Assembly (NCBI RefSeq): GCF_015500095.1
Contig: NZ_CP062983.1
Coordinates: 1,240,001-1,304,000 of the forward strand
Source: Phototrophicus methaneseepsis
GTDB taxonomy: Bacteria > Chloroflexota > Anaerolineae > Aggregatilineales > Phototrophicaceae
Length of the DNA: 64,000 bases
Direction: 5' to 3'
The translations under genes were made by a program, and so were the position numbers. Below the pieces are notes generated by a model. That model was not told the origin of the DNA. It worked only from the letters and a program-made list of their open reading frames with translations, and did no database searches. Positions 36,819 to 44,999 of this stretch are shown here, piece by piece; the first letter of the stretch is position 1, and each line of letters starts with the position of its first letter.

Positions 36819-37730
36819 TTAGCGTCTTGATGTATGACGCTGAAACGGAAAGTTAACTGTAGTTTCTGTGAGATTCGAATAGCTGCGGGGTTTACGAAAT
36901 GCATTCCCCCATACTTCAGATTGACGATACTCACGAAGTCGATCAATATCGATTTTAGCTATATAAATTCCTTCAGCCTCATCGGCCTCAACCACTTTCA
37001 TATCACGTGAACCATTCTCATCAAACGCTATACCATCGTAAGCTATAGAATGACCCATACCTGCATAGTTTGTCATAGCCACTGCTACCATATTTTCAAA
37101 GGCGCGTCCCCTAAACTGAGAAAGTCGATTGATTTCTAGATCACAGGCATTTGGTGTAAGTATTACTTCAGCACCCTTCAACATCAAGGCACGAGCACTT
37201 TCGGGGAATTCTCGATCATAACAGATCATTGTCCCTATTTTTACAGCACCGATTGCCGTATCAAGTGAATCAACATAAAACTCATCACCTGGCGAACAGG
37301 CCGCTTCCAAACTAAAATCACAGGTATGAACCTTAGCATAAGTATATACAATGTCTCCATGTCGATTGATGAGTGACGCGGAGTTACGCGGCAATCCATC
37401 CCATTTTTCGAGATATGTAAGTACGATGGCTAAATCTAGCTCCTTCGCCAATTTGCAAAAGTGCTGTACAAAAGGACTATCCGCGCTCACCGCTTGCGAA
37501 TACCATTCTTGTCGTAAAGAATCATATGTAGAATCAAGTGGGTCAAAATCTTCACGCCAAACATCTTCAGAATATGGTGTGTATCCAATATTCCACATCT
37601 CAGGGAACACTACAATGTCTACTCCTTGCTCTGCCGCCTGACGACAATATTTTTCACCTTTTGCCAAATTCGCTGTCTGGTCATTACCACAGGCGAATAG
37701 TTGCAATAAGGCAATCTTCAACATTTTCAT
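36819..37730 (-). CDS. Nitrilase-superfamily carbon-nitrogen hydrolase
   Basis: 303 residues. The catalytic triad is present: Glu in VVFPEMWNIGY (about 44), Lys in YAKVHTCDF (about 133) and Cys in GTMICYDREFPES (about 169). AAGGAG lies five bases before ATG 37730, so the start is firm. The coding sequence is noticeably richer in A and T than the genes to the left of the tRNA, and it is the only intact gene in the degraded stretch, which suggests acquisition by transfer. It resembles amidases acting on small amides (omega-amidase or carbamoyl type) rather than aliphatic nitrilases. A TATAAT-like box lies upstream on the minus strand (37762-37767). Confidence 0.83.
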   Translation of the reverse strand: MKMLKIALLQLFACGNDQTANLAKGEKYCRQAAEQGVDIVVFPEMWNIGYTPYSEDVWREDFDPLDSTYDSLRQEWYSQAVSADSPFVQHFCKLAKELDLAIVLTYLEKWDGLPRNSASLINRHGDIVYTYAKVHTCDFSLEAACSPGDEFYVDSLDTAIGAVKIGTMICYDREFPESARALMLKGAEVILTPNACDLEINRLSQFRGRAFENMVAVAMTNYAGMGHSIAYDGIAFDENGSRDMKVVEADEAEGIYIAKIDIDRLREYRQSEVWGNAFRKPRSYSNLTETTVNFPFQRHTSRR

Positions 37731-37761
37731 ATCAACTCCTTCCTATTTAAATACTGTCTCA

Positions 37762-37767
37762 ATTATA
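37762..37767 (-). promoter_or_regulatory. -10 box of the nitrilase-family gene
   Basis: TATAAT on the minus strand lies 31 bases before the ATG at 37730. The matching -35 region is weak, so this is a tentative promoter. Confidence 0.35.
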
Positions 37768-37802
37768 GCATGTAGACTCCAGCATGAACTATAAACCAAC
37801 CT

Positions 37803-38373
37803 TGGGGATTAGCGTAAATCAAGCAGATGATGGGACATTGCATTGGAATCTTTACCACCTGAATCGGATAGCACAAGTGCTGCTCCGTTACGGAGTAAAG
37901 TCAGCGCATCCGATGCGTCTTCCGACAGGTCAAGAGGATAGACTGGAACCAGCAATGCTCTAGACATTTTTGGAACTTGGCAAATCTATGCACTATCAGA
38001 TACACAAGCCTCCCCATTGATTTTGGAAGTCAATTTTGAAGGTGCTGCCGCTGCCACCCTCGAAACAGCTCGGCTATCGCCAAATGAAAACTATCTTGCG
38101 ATTGGCGGAGCGATTAATGATTCATCAGGGTATTTGATAATAATGAGTCTCGAATCGAAACAGGTCATTTTCGAGAAAACCTTTTCTGAACGTATTTGTC
38201 ATATTGATTGGATCAATCATTCAAAAATCATCTTCATACAATTCTCAAGCCAATGCGATACATCTTTTCTTACACCTACCTCGATTGATATTTTAGACAT
38301 AACCACACCGAGTCTGGAAAATATCTCGAATAGATTGTTAGAAATGCAGTGGTTGCTAGGCGATCCTTATTGA
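37803..38373 (+). pseudogene. Remnant of a beta-propeller-like coding region
   Basis: Between about 37960 and 38373 one frame reads as protein: GTWQIYALSDTQASPLILEV, then RLSPNENYLAIGG and SGYLIIMSLESKQVIFEK, which look like blades of a WD40/PD40 propeller. It has no proper start: a TAG closes the frame just upstream and the first possible start is the TTG at 38017. Another frame over 37803-37970 gives a run including LNRIAQVLLRYGVK that also ends in a stop. The region is best read as decayed gene pieces. Confidence 0.4.
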
Positions 38374-38473
38374 GGTAAGAAAACAGCGCTGGGCTACCCG
38401 ATGTGTCCGACTTGAATGGGTTTAAGCTATAATAGTCATATCTTGCTGCGCATAGATTAACGTGGAGCCTTCC

Positions 38474-38755
38474 ATAACAAATTCCATATTGCTGGATCTT
38501 CCAGAAGATATTGCAGCAAAAGCGCACTCTATTGCGGAAACAACGGATCAGTCTGTTGAACAGGTTTAGCTGGATTTCCTCAAATCTCTGGTCGAATTGT
38601 TGCCCTTGCTGCCGTTCGATGAGCAAAGTGAACAATCCCTGCGCCATATAATAAACTGGCATTCAAATCTTGTTAGACTCACATTCTTATATCCATTAAC
38701 TGATCTAGAACTTTTGTATTCTCTGTCAGCGCCTGTCCCTACAGATATGCGGTGA
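38474..38755 (+). pseudogene. Small gene with an internal stop and no start
   Basis: One frame reads SILLDLPEDIAAKAHSIAET, then TDQSVEQV, a TAG at 38567, and LDFLKSLVELLPLLPFDEQS onward to a TGA at 38753. The pattern of LDLPEDIA...SVEQVLLDFL is like small antitoxin/ribbon-helix-type proteins of unknown function common in these bacteria. The TAG replaces what should be a sense codon in mid-domain and no ATG or GTG opens the frame, so the gene is dead unless the stop is read through. Confidence 0.48.
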
Positions 38756-38772
38756 TCGTATCGTAGAGTCGT

Positions 38773-38778
38773 TATAAT
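38773..38778 (+). promoter_or_regulatory. -10 box upstream of the first YtfQ-like gene
   Basis: TATAAT lies 40 bases before the GTG at 38818. The -35 hexamer 17 bases upstream is poor. No copy of the GTGAACGTTCAC operator is seen here. Confidence 0.35.
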
Positions 38779-38817
38779 AGAGTCACTCAAATAAATTTAT
38801 GTAAGGGTGGTGCTCAC

Positions 38818-39783
38818 GTGCAAAAATCTGTATTAAAAATGGGGTTTATGATTTTTTTGGCGGTAGTGGCATTGACCTCACACGCGCAAGCCAACCCTGT
38901 ATCCACGCCAGCTCGATTGACCATTGGATTCTCCCAAGTTGGGACGGAAAGTGATTGGCGCACTGCATTTTCTGATACGATCTTCACGGAAGCAGCCCGA
39001 CGTAACATCGAGTTGCTGTTCCTCGATGCGGAGAATAGTCAGGAGAATCAGATCGCGGCGATTCATTACTTCATCGAAGCGGGCGTCGATGCGATTTTGC
39101 TCGCGCCTGTTATCGAAACTGGCTGGAATAGCATCTTGCAGGAAGCACAGCACGCCAATATCCCGGTAGTGATTATCGACCGCAATGTCACCGCAGATGA
39201 ATCGCTGTATTTGACGCGCGTGTCGTCAGATTTTCGTCATGAGGGACGTCTGGCGGCGGCATGGTTGGCGCAGGCCACTGCCGGACGCTGCAACATTGTG
39301 GAGCTAGAAGGCACGGTCGGCTCCAGTGCTGCCCGTGACCGACATATTGGCTTTTTGGAAGTGATGCAGCTCTTCCCTGATATGCGCATCACGGTCTCGC
39401 AGCCTGGTGACTTCCGACGTGAATTGGGTCAGCAGATCATGGAAGGAATCCTCAACACAGAAGATCCGTCGAAGATTTGCGCGGTGTGGTCACATAACGA
39501 CGATATGGCGATTGGTGCAGTGCAGGCCATCAAAAACGCGAATCTCGATCCCGGTGACGATATTCTAATAGTTTCGGTCGATGCGATCCCCGATATTTTT
39601 CTGGCGATGATGAACGGCGATACCAACGCCACCGTCGAATTGAACACCAATATGGCAGGGCTAGCATTTGACGCCATTGAACGCTATTTTAACGGCGAAG
39701 ATGTTCCGAAGTGGATACGCGTCACCGGTGGGTTATACTTCCCGGCGACGGCTGCCGAAGAATACGCTAGACGAACACAATAG
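38818..39783 (+). CDS. Sugar ABC transporter substrate-binding protein, YtfQ paralogue
   Basis: 321 residues with a signal peptide (LKMGFMIFLAVVALTSHAQA). The mature part is a type I periplasmic binding protein: LTIGFSQVGTESDWRTAFS, ENQIAAIHYFIEAGVDAILL and CAVWSHNDDMAIGAVQAI closely match E. coli YtfQ, the galactofuranose binder. It is a clear paralogue of the protein encoded at 41279, with most residues shared. A GTG start is used, with AAGGGTGG upstream. The gene lies next to a LacI regulator and outside the main transporter operon, so it may be an alternative binding subunit with a shifted ligand range. Confidence 0.85.
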   Translation: MQKSVLKMGFMIFLAVVALTSHAQANPVSTPARLTIGFSQVGTESDWRTAFSDTIFTEAARRNIELLFLDAENSQENQIAAIHYFIEAGVDAILLAPVIETGWNSILQEAQHANIPVVIIDRNVTADESLYLTRVSSDFRHEGRLAAAWLAQATAGRCNIVELEGTVGSSAARDRHIGFLEVMQLFPDMRITVSQPGDFRRELGQQIMEGILNTEDPSKICAVWSHNDDMAIGAVQAIKNANLDPGDDILIVSVDAIPDIFLAMMNGDTNATVELNTNMAGLAFDAIERYFNGEDVPKWIRVTGGLYFPATAAEEYARRTQ

Positions 39784-39838
39784 ATCGTCGACTTAGCATG
39801 CCATGCGTACATAAACGATAAAAAGGTCACGTTGACGA

Positions 39839-40858
39839 ATGCCTGTACCAGCCTCCCGGCGATCCCGCCCGACGATACTTGATGTTGCTTCGCTAGCGGG
39901 TGTGTCTTATCAAACCGTATCGCGGGTTATCAACAATCATCCTTATGTCTCCGAAGATACACGTAAGCGGGTACAAGCGGCGATTGATGAACTCGGTTAC
40001 CGTCCCAACAAAGCCGCCATTAACCTGCGGGCGAAGTCGTCCAAAATCATCGCCATTATCCTATATGGCGGCTGGCTCTATGGGCCGAATCAGGTAGCGC
40101 TTAATGTGGAGATGGCCGCCAAGACCAGCGGCTTCGATGTCATCATGAGCAATATCACGGAGCCGCAGCAGCAGTTGATGGAAGCCTTACAGCATGTCAA
40201 AGACTGGATGGTCGATGGCATTGTGCTGATACTGCCAGCGCGTGGCGCAGCCAAAGTGGACATTCAATCGATCAGTGGTGATATTCCTATCGTGCAGATT
40301 GATTCCTTTGATATTAAAGGCATTCCGTCGATCAACTTCAGCGAAGCCGCCGGAACGCGCCTGATTGCCCAACATCTCATCGACACCGGGCATCAGGCAT
40401 TCTGTGAGATCAGCGGCCCTCTTAACTGGCACGGTGCACAGATCCGCCACGAGACACTGCTGCAAGTCTGCAAGGAAAATGGCATCGCACCACCTATACA
40501 CATGGAAGGTAACTGGGCGACTCCCAGCGGCTATCAGGCGGCACGGCGCATTATCGAGCAGGGACATCAATTTACGGCGGTGATCGCGGCTAATGACAAC
40601 ATGGCGCTAGGCGCATATCGGGCGCTCCATCAGGCTGGCCTATCTGTGCCCGATGATGTTTCTGTGGTGGGCTATGATGATATCCCCGAAGCAGCTTATT
40701 ACACACCGCCCTTGACCACAATCCGCCAAAACTTCATTGAACTTGGCAACAGCGGCTTTGATTATCTGCTGCAAATTATGGATGAACCCGGCACACGTAT
40801 CCGGCAGCAATTGGTTGAACCTAAGCTCATCATCCGCGAAAGTACACGGTCGATTTAA
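39839..40858 (+). CDS. LacI-family transcriptional regulator
   Basis: 339 residues. The N-terminal helix-turn-helix and hinge are classical: TILDVASLAGVSYQTVSRVI at 12-31, then RPNKAAINLRAKSSKIIAII into the effector domain. The C-terminal domain is a periplasmic-binding-protein fold (AVIAANDNMALGAYRALHQA, PDDVSVVGYDDIPEA). It should repress by binding palindromic operators in the absence or presence of a sugar effector. Two copies of TGTGAACGTTCAC lie just downstream at the promoter of the ytf-type operon, the obvious targets. It follows the YtfQ paralogue after 55 bases and is probably transcribed with it. Confidence 0.92.
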   Translation: MPVPASRRSRPTILDVASLAGVSYQTVSRVINNHPYVSEDTRKRVQAAIDELGYRPNKAAINLRAKSSKIIAIILYGGWLYGPNQVALNVEMAAKTSGFDVIMSNITEPQQQLMEALQHVKDWMVDGIVLILPARGAAKVDIQSISGDIPIVQIDSFDIKGIPSINFSEAAGTRLIAQHLIDTGHQAFCEISGPLNWHGAQIRHETLLQVCKENGIAPPIHMEGNWATPSGYQAARRIIEQGHQFTAVIAANDNMALGAYRALHQAGLSVPDDVSVVGYDDIPEAAYYTPPLTTIRQNFIELGNSGFDYLLQIMDEPGTRIRQQLVEPKLIIRESTRSI

Positions 40859-40888
40859 CCCTTCCCCATCTGAAATCCTATGAATTGC

Positions 40889-40917
40889 TTGACAACGCCT
40901 TTGATCATAGTCATAAT
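40889..40917 (+). promoter_or_regulatory. Promoter of the ytf-type transporter operon
   Basis: TTGACA at 40889-40894 and CATAAT at 40912-40917 are separated by exactly 17 bases, a near-consensus sigma-70-type promoter. It is followed at once by the first operator palindrome, so transcription would start inside or next to it. It drives the binding-protein gene 350 bases downstream. Confidence 0.78.
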
Positions 40918-40918
40918 G

Positions 40919-40932
40919 TGTGAACGTTCACA
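40919..40932. promoter_or_regulatory. LacI-type operator O1
   Basis: TGTGAACGTTCACA is a perfect 14-bp palindrome with the central CG typical of LacI/PurR-family sites. It begins two bases after the -10 box, so a bound repressor would block initiation. Confidence 0.8.
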
Positions 40933-41278
40933 GAATCACACAGAGTGGAAACTTAGTCGATGTGTGATTTTTTAATAGATAAACATGTGAACGTTCACTG
41001 AAATTGAATTTATGTGCTTAATATCAAAACATGACTTTATGAGAGCTTCGTTTTTTCTTTCTTACTCCATGCGCGAAAAGCGCTTTCTCACCATGTTTTC
41101 TCCGCATGGCGTGGACTGTACTTTGTCCGCGCTATTTGTGTTTCGGTTTGCCGTTCGCAGCTATCAACAGGTTGTGATGGCTGCACGACAGGGTTCACTA
41201 AAAAGGAGGACTTATTGAGGGGAAAAAATATGCGTTACCTGTTTTGTTCATAAATGACCATTTTGAGGAGAATTACTC
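40933..41278 (+). other. Long 5' leader of the ytf-type operon with a possible short leader ORF
   Basis: About 346 bases separate operator O1 from the binding-protein start. After the second operator the longest open frame (41012-41218, 68 codons) has an unconvincing composition. A better mini-ORF starts at TTG 41215, five bases after AGGAGG (41204-41209), and runs 12 codons to TAA at 41253, just before the GAGGAG of the binding-protein gene. This could be a translated leader peptide; no attenuator stem-loop is obvious. Confidence 0.4.
40986..40999. promoter_or_regulatory. LacI-type operator O2
   Basis: TGTGAACGTTCACT repeats the O1 palindrome with a single end mismatch. The centre-to-centre distance to O1 is 67 bp, about 6.4 helical turns, which is compatible with DNA looping by a tetrameric repressor or with two independent sites. 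Confidence 0.78.
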
Positions 41279-42247
41279 ATGAGAAATTGGAAGTTTGTTC
41301 TTATATCGGTGCTGGCGCTGGCGCTCCTGGTTCCTACCGCATTCGCCCAAGTCGATCCATCGGGTTCTGGCCTAACTATCGGCTTTGCACAGGTGGGTTC
41401 GGAAAGTGCATGGCGTACGGCCTTCTCCGAAGCTGTAATTGCAGAAGCAGAAGCACGGGGTATCAATCTCCTGTTCTCGGACGGTCAACAACGGCAAGAG
41501 AACCAGATCGCCGCGATTCGCTCCTTTATTGCGCAGGGTGTGGATGCCATCATCCTCGCTCCCGTTGTTGAAACAGGCTGGGACGAAGTCCTGCAAGAAG
41601 CTGCTGACAATGACATCCCGGTTGTGATCGTTGATCGCAATGTGACCGCTGATCGCTCGCTATGGGTGACACGCGTGTCTTCGGACTTCGTACACGAAGG
41701 TCGTCTGGCAGCGGCATGGCTGGCACAGGCTACCGCTGGTGACTGCGACATCGTTGAACTGCAAGGTACGGTCGGCTCTAGCGCTGCGCTAGATCGTCAG
41801 CAGGGCTTCAACGAAGTGATCGCATTGTTCGACAATATGGAAATCGTCCTGACGCAATCTGGTGACTTCACCCGTACAGGCGGCAAGGAAGTAATGGAAA
41901 GCTTCCTGAACACGATGGATCCAGCAGACATCTGCGCGGTATGGGCGCACAACGATGACATGCTCATCGGTGCGACACAGGCGATGGAAGAAGCGGGCAT
42001 TGATCCCGGTGACGATATTCTGACGATTTCAGTTGACGCGATCCCTGACATCTTCCTCGCGATGGCAGAAGGCAAGGCCAATGCGACAGTCGAACTCAGC
42101 CCGAATATGGGTGGCCCGGCTTTCGATGCGGTTGTGGCTTACCTTAATGGCGAAACGCTGCCAGACTGGATTCCGGTTGCGGGTGGTATCTACTTCCCAG
42201 ACACGGCAATGGAAGAATACGAAGCACGTAGTGGTGGTGGCGAGTAA
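41279..42247 (+). CDS. ytfQ: Galactofuranose-type ABC transporter substrate-binding protein YtfQ
   Basis: 322 residues with signal peptide ending near PTAFA. The mature sequence follows E. coli YtfQ almost segment by segment: GFAQVGSESAWRTAFSEAV, FSDGQQRQENQIAAIRSFIA, QGVDAIILAPVVETGWDEVL, VELQGTVGSSAALDRQQGF and HNDDMLIGATQAM. It captures a sugar (galactofuranose in the family prototype) outside the membrane and delivers it to the two permeases. GAGGAG precedes ATG 41279. It is the first gene of the operon under the LacI operators and is followed by the ATPase gene after 177 bases. Confidence 0.9.
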   Translation: MRNWKFVLISVLALALLVPTAFAQVDPSGSGLTIGFAQVGSESAWRTAFSEAVIAEAEARGINLLFSDGQQRQENQIAAIRSFIAQGVDAIILAPVVETGWDEVLQEAADNDIPVVIVDRNVTADRSLWVTRVSSDFVHEGRLAAAWLAQATAGDCDIVELQGTVGSSAALDRQQGFNEVIALFDNMEIVLTQSGDFTRTGGKEVMESFLNTMDPADICAVWAHNDDMLIGATQAMEEAGIDPGDDILTISVDAIPDIFLAMAEGKANATVELSPNMGGPAFDAVVAYLNGETLPDWIPVAGGIYFPDTAMEEYEARSGGGE

Positions 42248-42424
42248 GCCGACCACTGAAGCGACATAACTGAAATGGTCTGAGGGAAATCGACAATAGA
42301 CAAACGCCGGCAAGCATATTGTACCAATGTCGGTTTTCCCTCTCCCACATATTGCAGGTTCATTATAGCCCATGCACGCCTGTTACTGTAACCCGAATAG
42401 ATGTGTAATTAGCAAAGGTTCCAC

Positions 42425-43948
42425 ATGAACGCCCACCCTCCATCTGCCATCCTGCAAACACGCGGCCTGTCGAAGTCTTTCGGCAGTGTTGATGCGCTGG
42501 TATCGGTGGATTTCAATTTGCGAGTAGGAGAAATCCACGCGCTGCTTGGTGAAAACGGCGCGGGTAAATCCACATTGATTAAGCTCATTACTGGGGTCTA
42601 TGCCAAAGACAGCGGCGAAATTTTATTAGATGGGGAGGTCATTACGCCTCATAACCCACGAGAAGCGCAGCAGATTGGCATCAGCCCTGTTTACCAAGAA
42701 ATTAACCTGATCCCGACAATGTCAGTCGCGGAGAATATTTATCTCGGTCGCCAGCCGATGCGATTCGGCATGGTGAACAACAATGCCATGCACCGACAGG
42801 CAAAGGCACTGCTCAACCACTATAACATCGACATTGATGTGACGCGCACGCTGTCTTCTTATTCTGTGGCGATCCAGCAGTTGGTCGCCATCGCGCGCGG
42901 CGTGGATATGTCCGCAAAGGTGCTGATACTCGATGAGCCGACCGCCAGCCTCGACCGCAAAGAAGTCGACATCTTATTTGAGGTGATGCGTCAGCTTAAA
43001 GCGGATGGTATCGGCATTATTTTGATTACGCACTTCCTCGATCAGGTGTATGAAATTTCCGACCGGATCACGGTGCTGCGAAACGGGCACAAAGTCGGGG
43101 AGTATATCACGGCGGACTTGCCGCGTGTGCAGTTGATCTCCGAGATGCTAGGTCATGAACTGACGGAAACATTAGGCAAAGAACGCGCGACATTCGAGAC
43201 GAAACTGAAGAACGGCGACGCCTTCATCCAGATTGAGAATATGGCGCGTAAGGGCTATCTCTCGCCGATTAGTATCGACATCAATCAGGGCGAGATTGTG
43301 GGGCTGGCGGGCTTGCTGGGGTCAGGTCGCACAGAAACGGCCCTCTTGATCTTCGGCATCGAAAACCGCGATCAAGGGACGATCCACATGGATGGTGAGG
43401 CAATCAATTTGCGATCACCAAGCCAAGCTATTCAGTATGGCTTTGCGCTGTGCCCGGAAGATCGCAAGACGGATGGCATCGTAGGTGAACTGACAGTACG
43501 CGAAAATATTATTCTGGCGCTGCAAGCCAAGCTCGGTTGGTTCAACTTCATTCCCATGAAGCGCCAACAGCATTTGGCTGATGAGATGATCGCGGCGCTG
43601 CATATCGCTACACCCGACGCTGAAAAACCTGCTGGTCAGCTTTCCGGTGGTAACCAGCAAAAAGTGATCCTCGCGCGCTGGCTAGCCTCGGAGCCGAAGT
43701 TCCTCATCCTTGATGAACCAACGCGCGGAATTGATGTCGGCGCGCACGCGGAAATTATCAACATTATCAAACGCCTGAGCCATGAGGGTATGTCGCTTCT
43801 CGTGATCTCTTCGGAACTGGCGGAAGTGGTCGATTACAGCGACCGCGTCGTTGTGCTGCGGGATCGCCAGATGGTGGCGGAACTCACGGGCGAGGACATC
43901 AACGAGAATCGAATTATGCAGGTGATCGCGGAGGGACAACATGCCTGA
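42425..43948 (+). CDS. ytfR: Sugar ABC transporter ATPase with two nucleotide-binding domains, YtfR
   Basis: 507 residues, a fused double ATPase of the ribose/galactofuranose class. The first domain has Walker A GENGAGKST (42-50) and Walker B LILDEPTASLD. The second has a degenerate Walker A (GLLGSGRTE), the signature LSGGNQQKVILARWL and FLILDEPTRGIDVGAHAEI. The asymmetric second Walker A is normal for this class. The stop overlaps the first permease gene by 8 bases. The ribosome-binding site is weak. It powers uptake from the cytoplasmic side. Confidence 0.93.
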   Translation: MNAHPPSAILQTRGLSKSFGSVDALVSVDFNLRVGEIHALLGENGAGKSTLIKLITGVYAKDSGEILLDGEVITPHNPREAQQIGISPVYQEINLIPTMSVAENIYLGRQPMRFGMVNNNAMHRQAKALLNHYNIDIDVTRTLSSYSVAIQQLVAIARGVDMSAKVLILDEPTASLDRKEVDILFEVMRQLKADGIGIILITHFLDQVYEISDRITVLRNGHKVGEYITADLPRVQLISEMLGHELTETLGKERATFETKLKNGDAFIQIENMARKGYLSPISIDINQGEIVGLAGLLGSGRTETALLIFGIENRDQGTIHMDGEAINLRSPSQAIQYGFALCPEDRKTDGIVGELTVRENIILALQAKLGWFNFIPMKRQQHLADEMIAALHIATPDAEKPAGQLSGGNQQKVILARWLASEPKFLILDEPTRGIDVGAHAEIINIIKRLSHEGMSLLVISSELAEVVDYSDRVVVLRDRQMVAELTGEDINENRIMQVIAEGQHA

Positions 43949-44999
43949 GGCAGCCCAAACCAAGGAAAAGAACAGCATCCAAACGCTGTGGCAATCACTC
44001 GTGAGCAACCGCACCTTCTGGCCAGTATTAGCACTGCTGCTGATCTTGCTCAGCAATCGGCTGATCGCGCCGGACTTCTTCAAGATAGAGATAGTCGAAG
44101 GGCGCTTTTATGGCAGTCTCGTGGTGATTTTGATACGCGGCGCGCCCGTGGTGCTGCTGGCAATCGGCATGACGCTAGTGATCGCTACTAAAGGTATTGA
44201 TCTATCAGTCGGCGCGGTGATTGCTATTTGTGGCGCAGTAGCGGCGGTGTTGGTTTCGACAACGGACATCAACCCGATACTGGCGATTTTCATCAGCATC
44301 GGCGTGGGCGCATTGTGCGGCCTGTGGAACGGCGTCCTTGTGGCGTACTTCGATATTCAGCCAATTGTCGCCACGCTAATTTTGATGGTATCGGGACGCG
44401 GCATCGCACAGATGATTACCAGCGGCCAAATCGCCATCTTCAACAATGAGACGTTGGCTTTTGTCGGTACAGGCGTTATGGCAGGCATTCAATTCCCGAT
44501 TTATATCTGCATCATGGTGTTCATATTGGTGTGGCTGCTGGTGCGACGGACAGCCATTGGCCTACTGATTGAGTCCGTTGGCGCGAATGACCGCGCCAGC
44601 TATTATGCCGGTATTAAAGCGGCACAAATCAAGCTACTGGCGTATACGATTTCCGGCATTTGTGCGGCGCTGGCAGGTTTAATCCTGACGGCGGACATCA
44701 AAGGCGCAGACGCCAATAATGCTGGCCTGTGGTTGGAACTTGATGCCATCCTCGCGGTGGTGATTGGCGGCACATCGCTTAATGGTGGGCGCTTCTTCCT
44801 CAGCCTGAGTGTGATTGGCGCGTTGATTATCCAGAGCGTGGAGACGGGCATCTTACAAAGTGGCCTGCCCCCGACGTTTAATCTCGTGGTGAAAGCCATC
44901 GTCATTTTGACTGTCTTATTGCTGCAATCCGATGTGGTGCGCCAATTTATTAGCCAATCGATTCGTCGGCTGCGACCGCAAAGGAGCGTCCCCGCATGA
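43941..44999 (+). CDS. ytfT: Sugar ABC transporter permease YtfT
   Basis: 352 residues with about ten membrane segments of the branched-chain/ribose permease family. Conserved motifs include GMTLVIATKGIDLSVGAVIA, the cytoplasmic loop GANDRASYYAGIKAAQIKLL and VIGGTSLNGGRFFLSLSVIG. The size is close to E. coli YtfT. The gene begins within the ATPase gene (8-base overlap) and ends overlapping the second permease at ATGA, so all three are translationally coupled. With the partner permease it forms a heterodimeric channel. Confidence 0.9.
   Translation: MPEAAQTKEKNSIQTLWQSLVSNRTFWPVLALLLILLSNRLIAPDFFKIEIVEGRFYGSLVVILIRGAPVVLLAIGMTLVIATKGIDLSVGAVIAICGAVAAVLVSTTDINPILAIFISIGVGALCGLWNGVLVAYFDIQPIVATLILMVSGRGIAQMITSGQIAIFNNETLAFVGTGVMAGIQFPIYICIMVFILVWLLVRRTAIGLLIESVGANDRASYYAGIKAAQIKLLAYTISGICAALAGLILTADIKGADANNAGLWLELDAILAVVIGGTSLNGGRFFLSLSVIGALIIQSVETGILQSGLPPTFNLVVKAIVILTVLLLQSDVVRQFISQSIRRLRPQRSVPA

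Noticed and set aside
36671-36856. Open frame of 61 codons on the plus strand
   Set aside because: No ribosome-binding site and unlikely composition; it overlaps the 3' end of the nitrilase gene on the other strand.
41012-41218. Open frame of 68 codons in the ytf leader
   Set aside because: The translated sequence does not look like a protein, no ribosome-binding site precedes it, and the leader mini-ORF after it has a better one.
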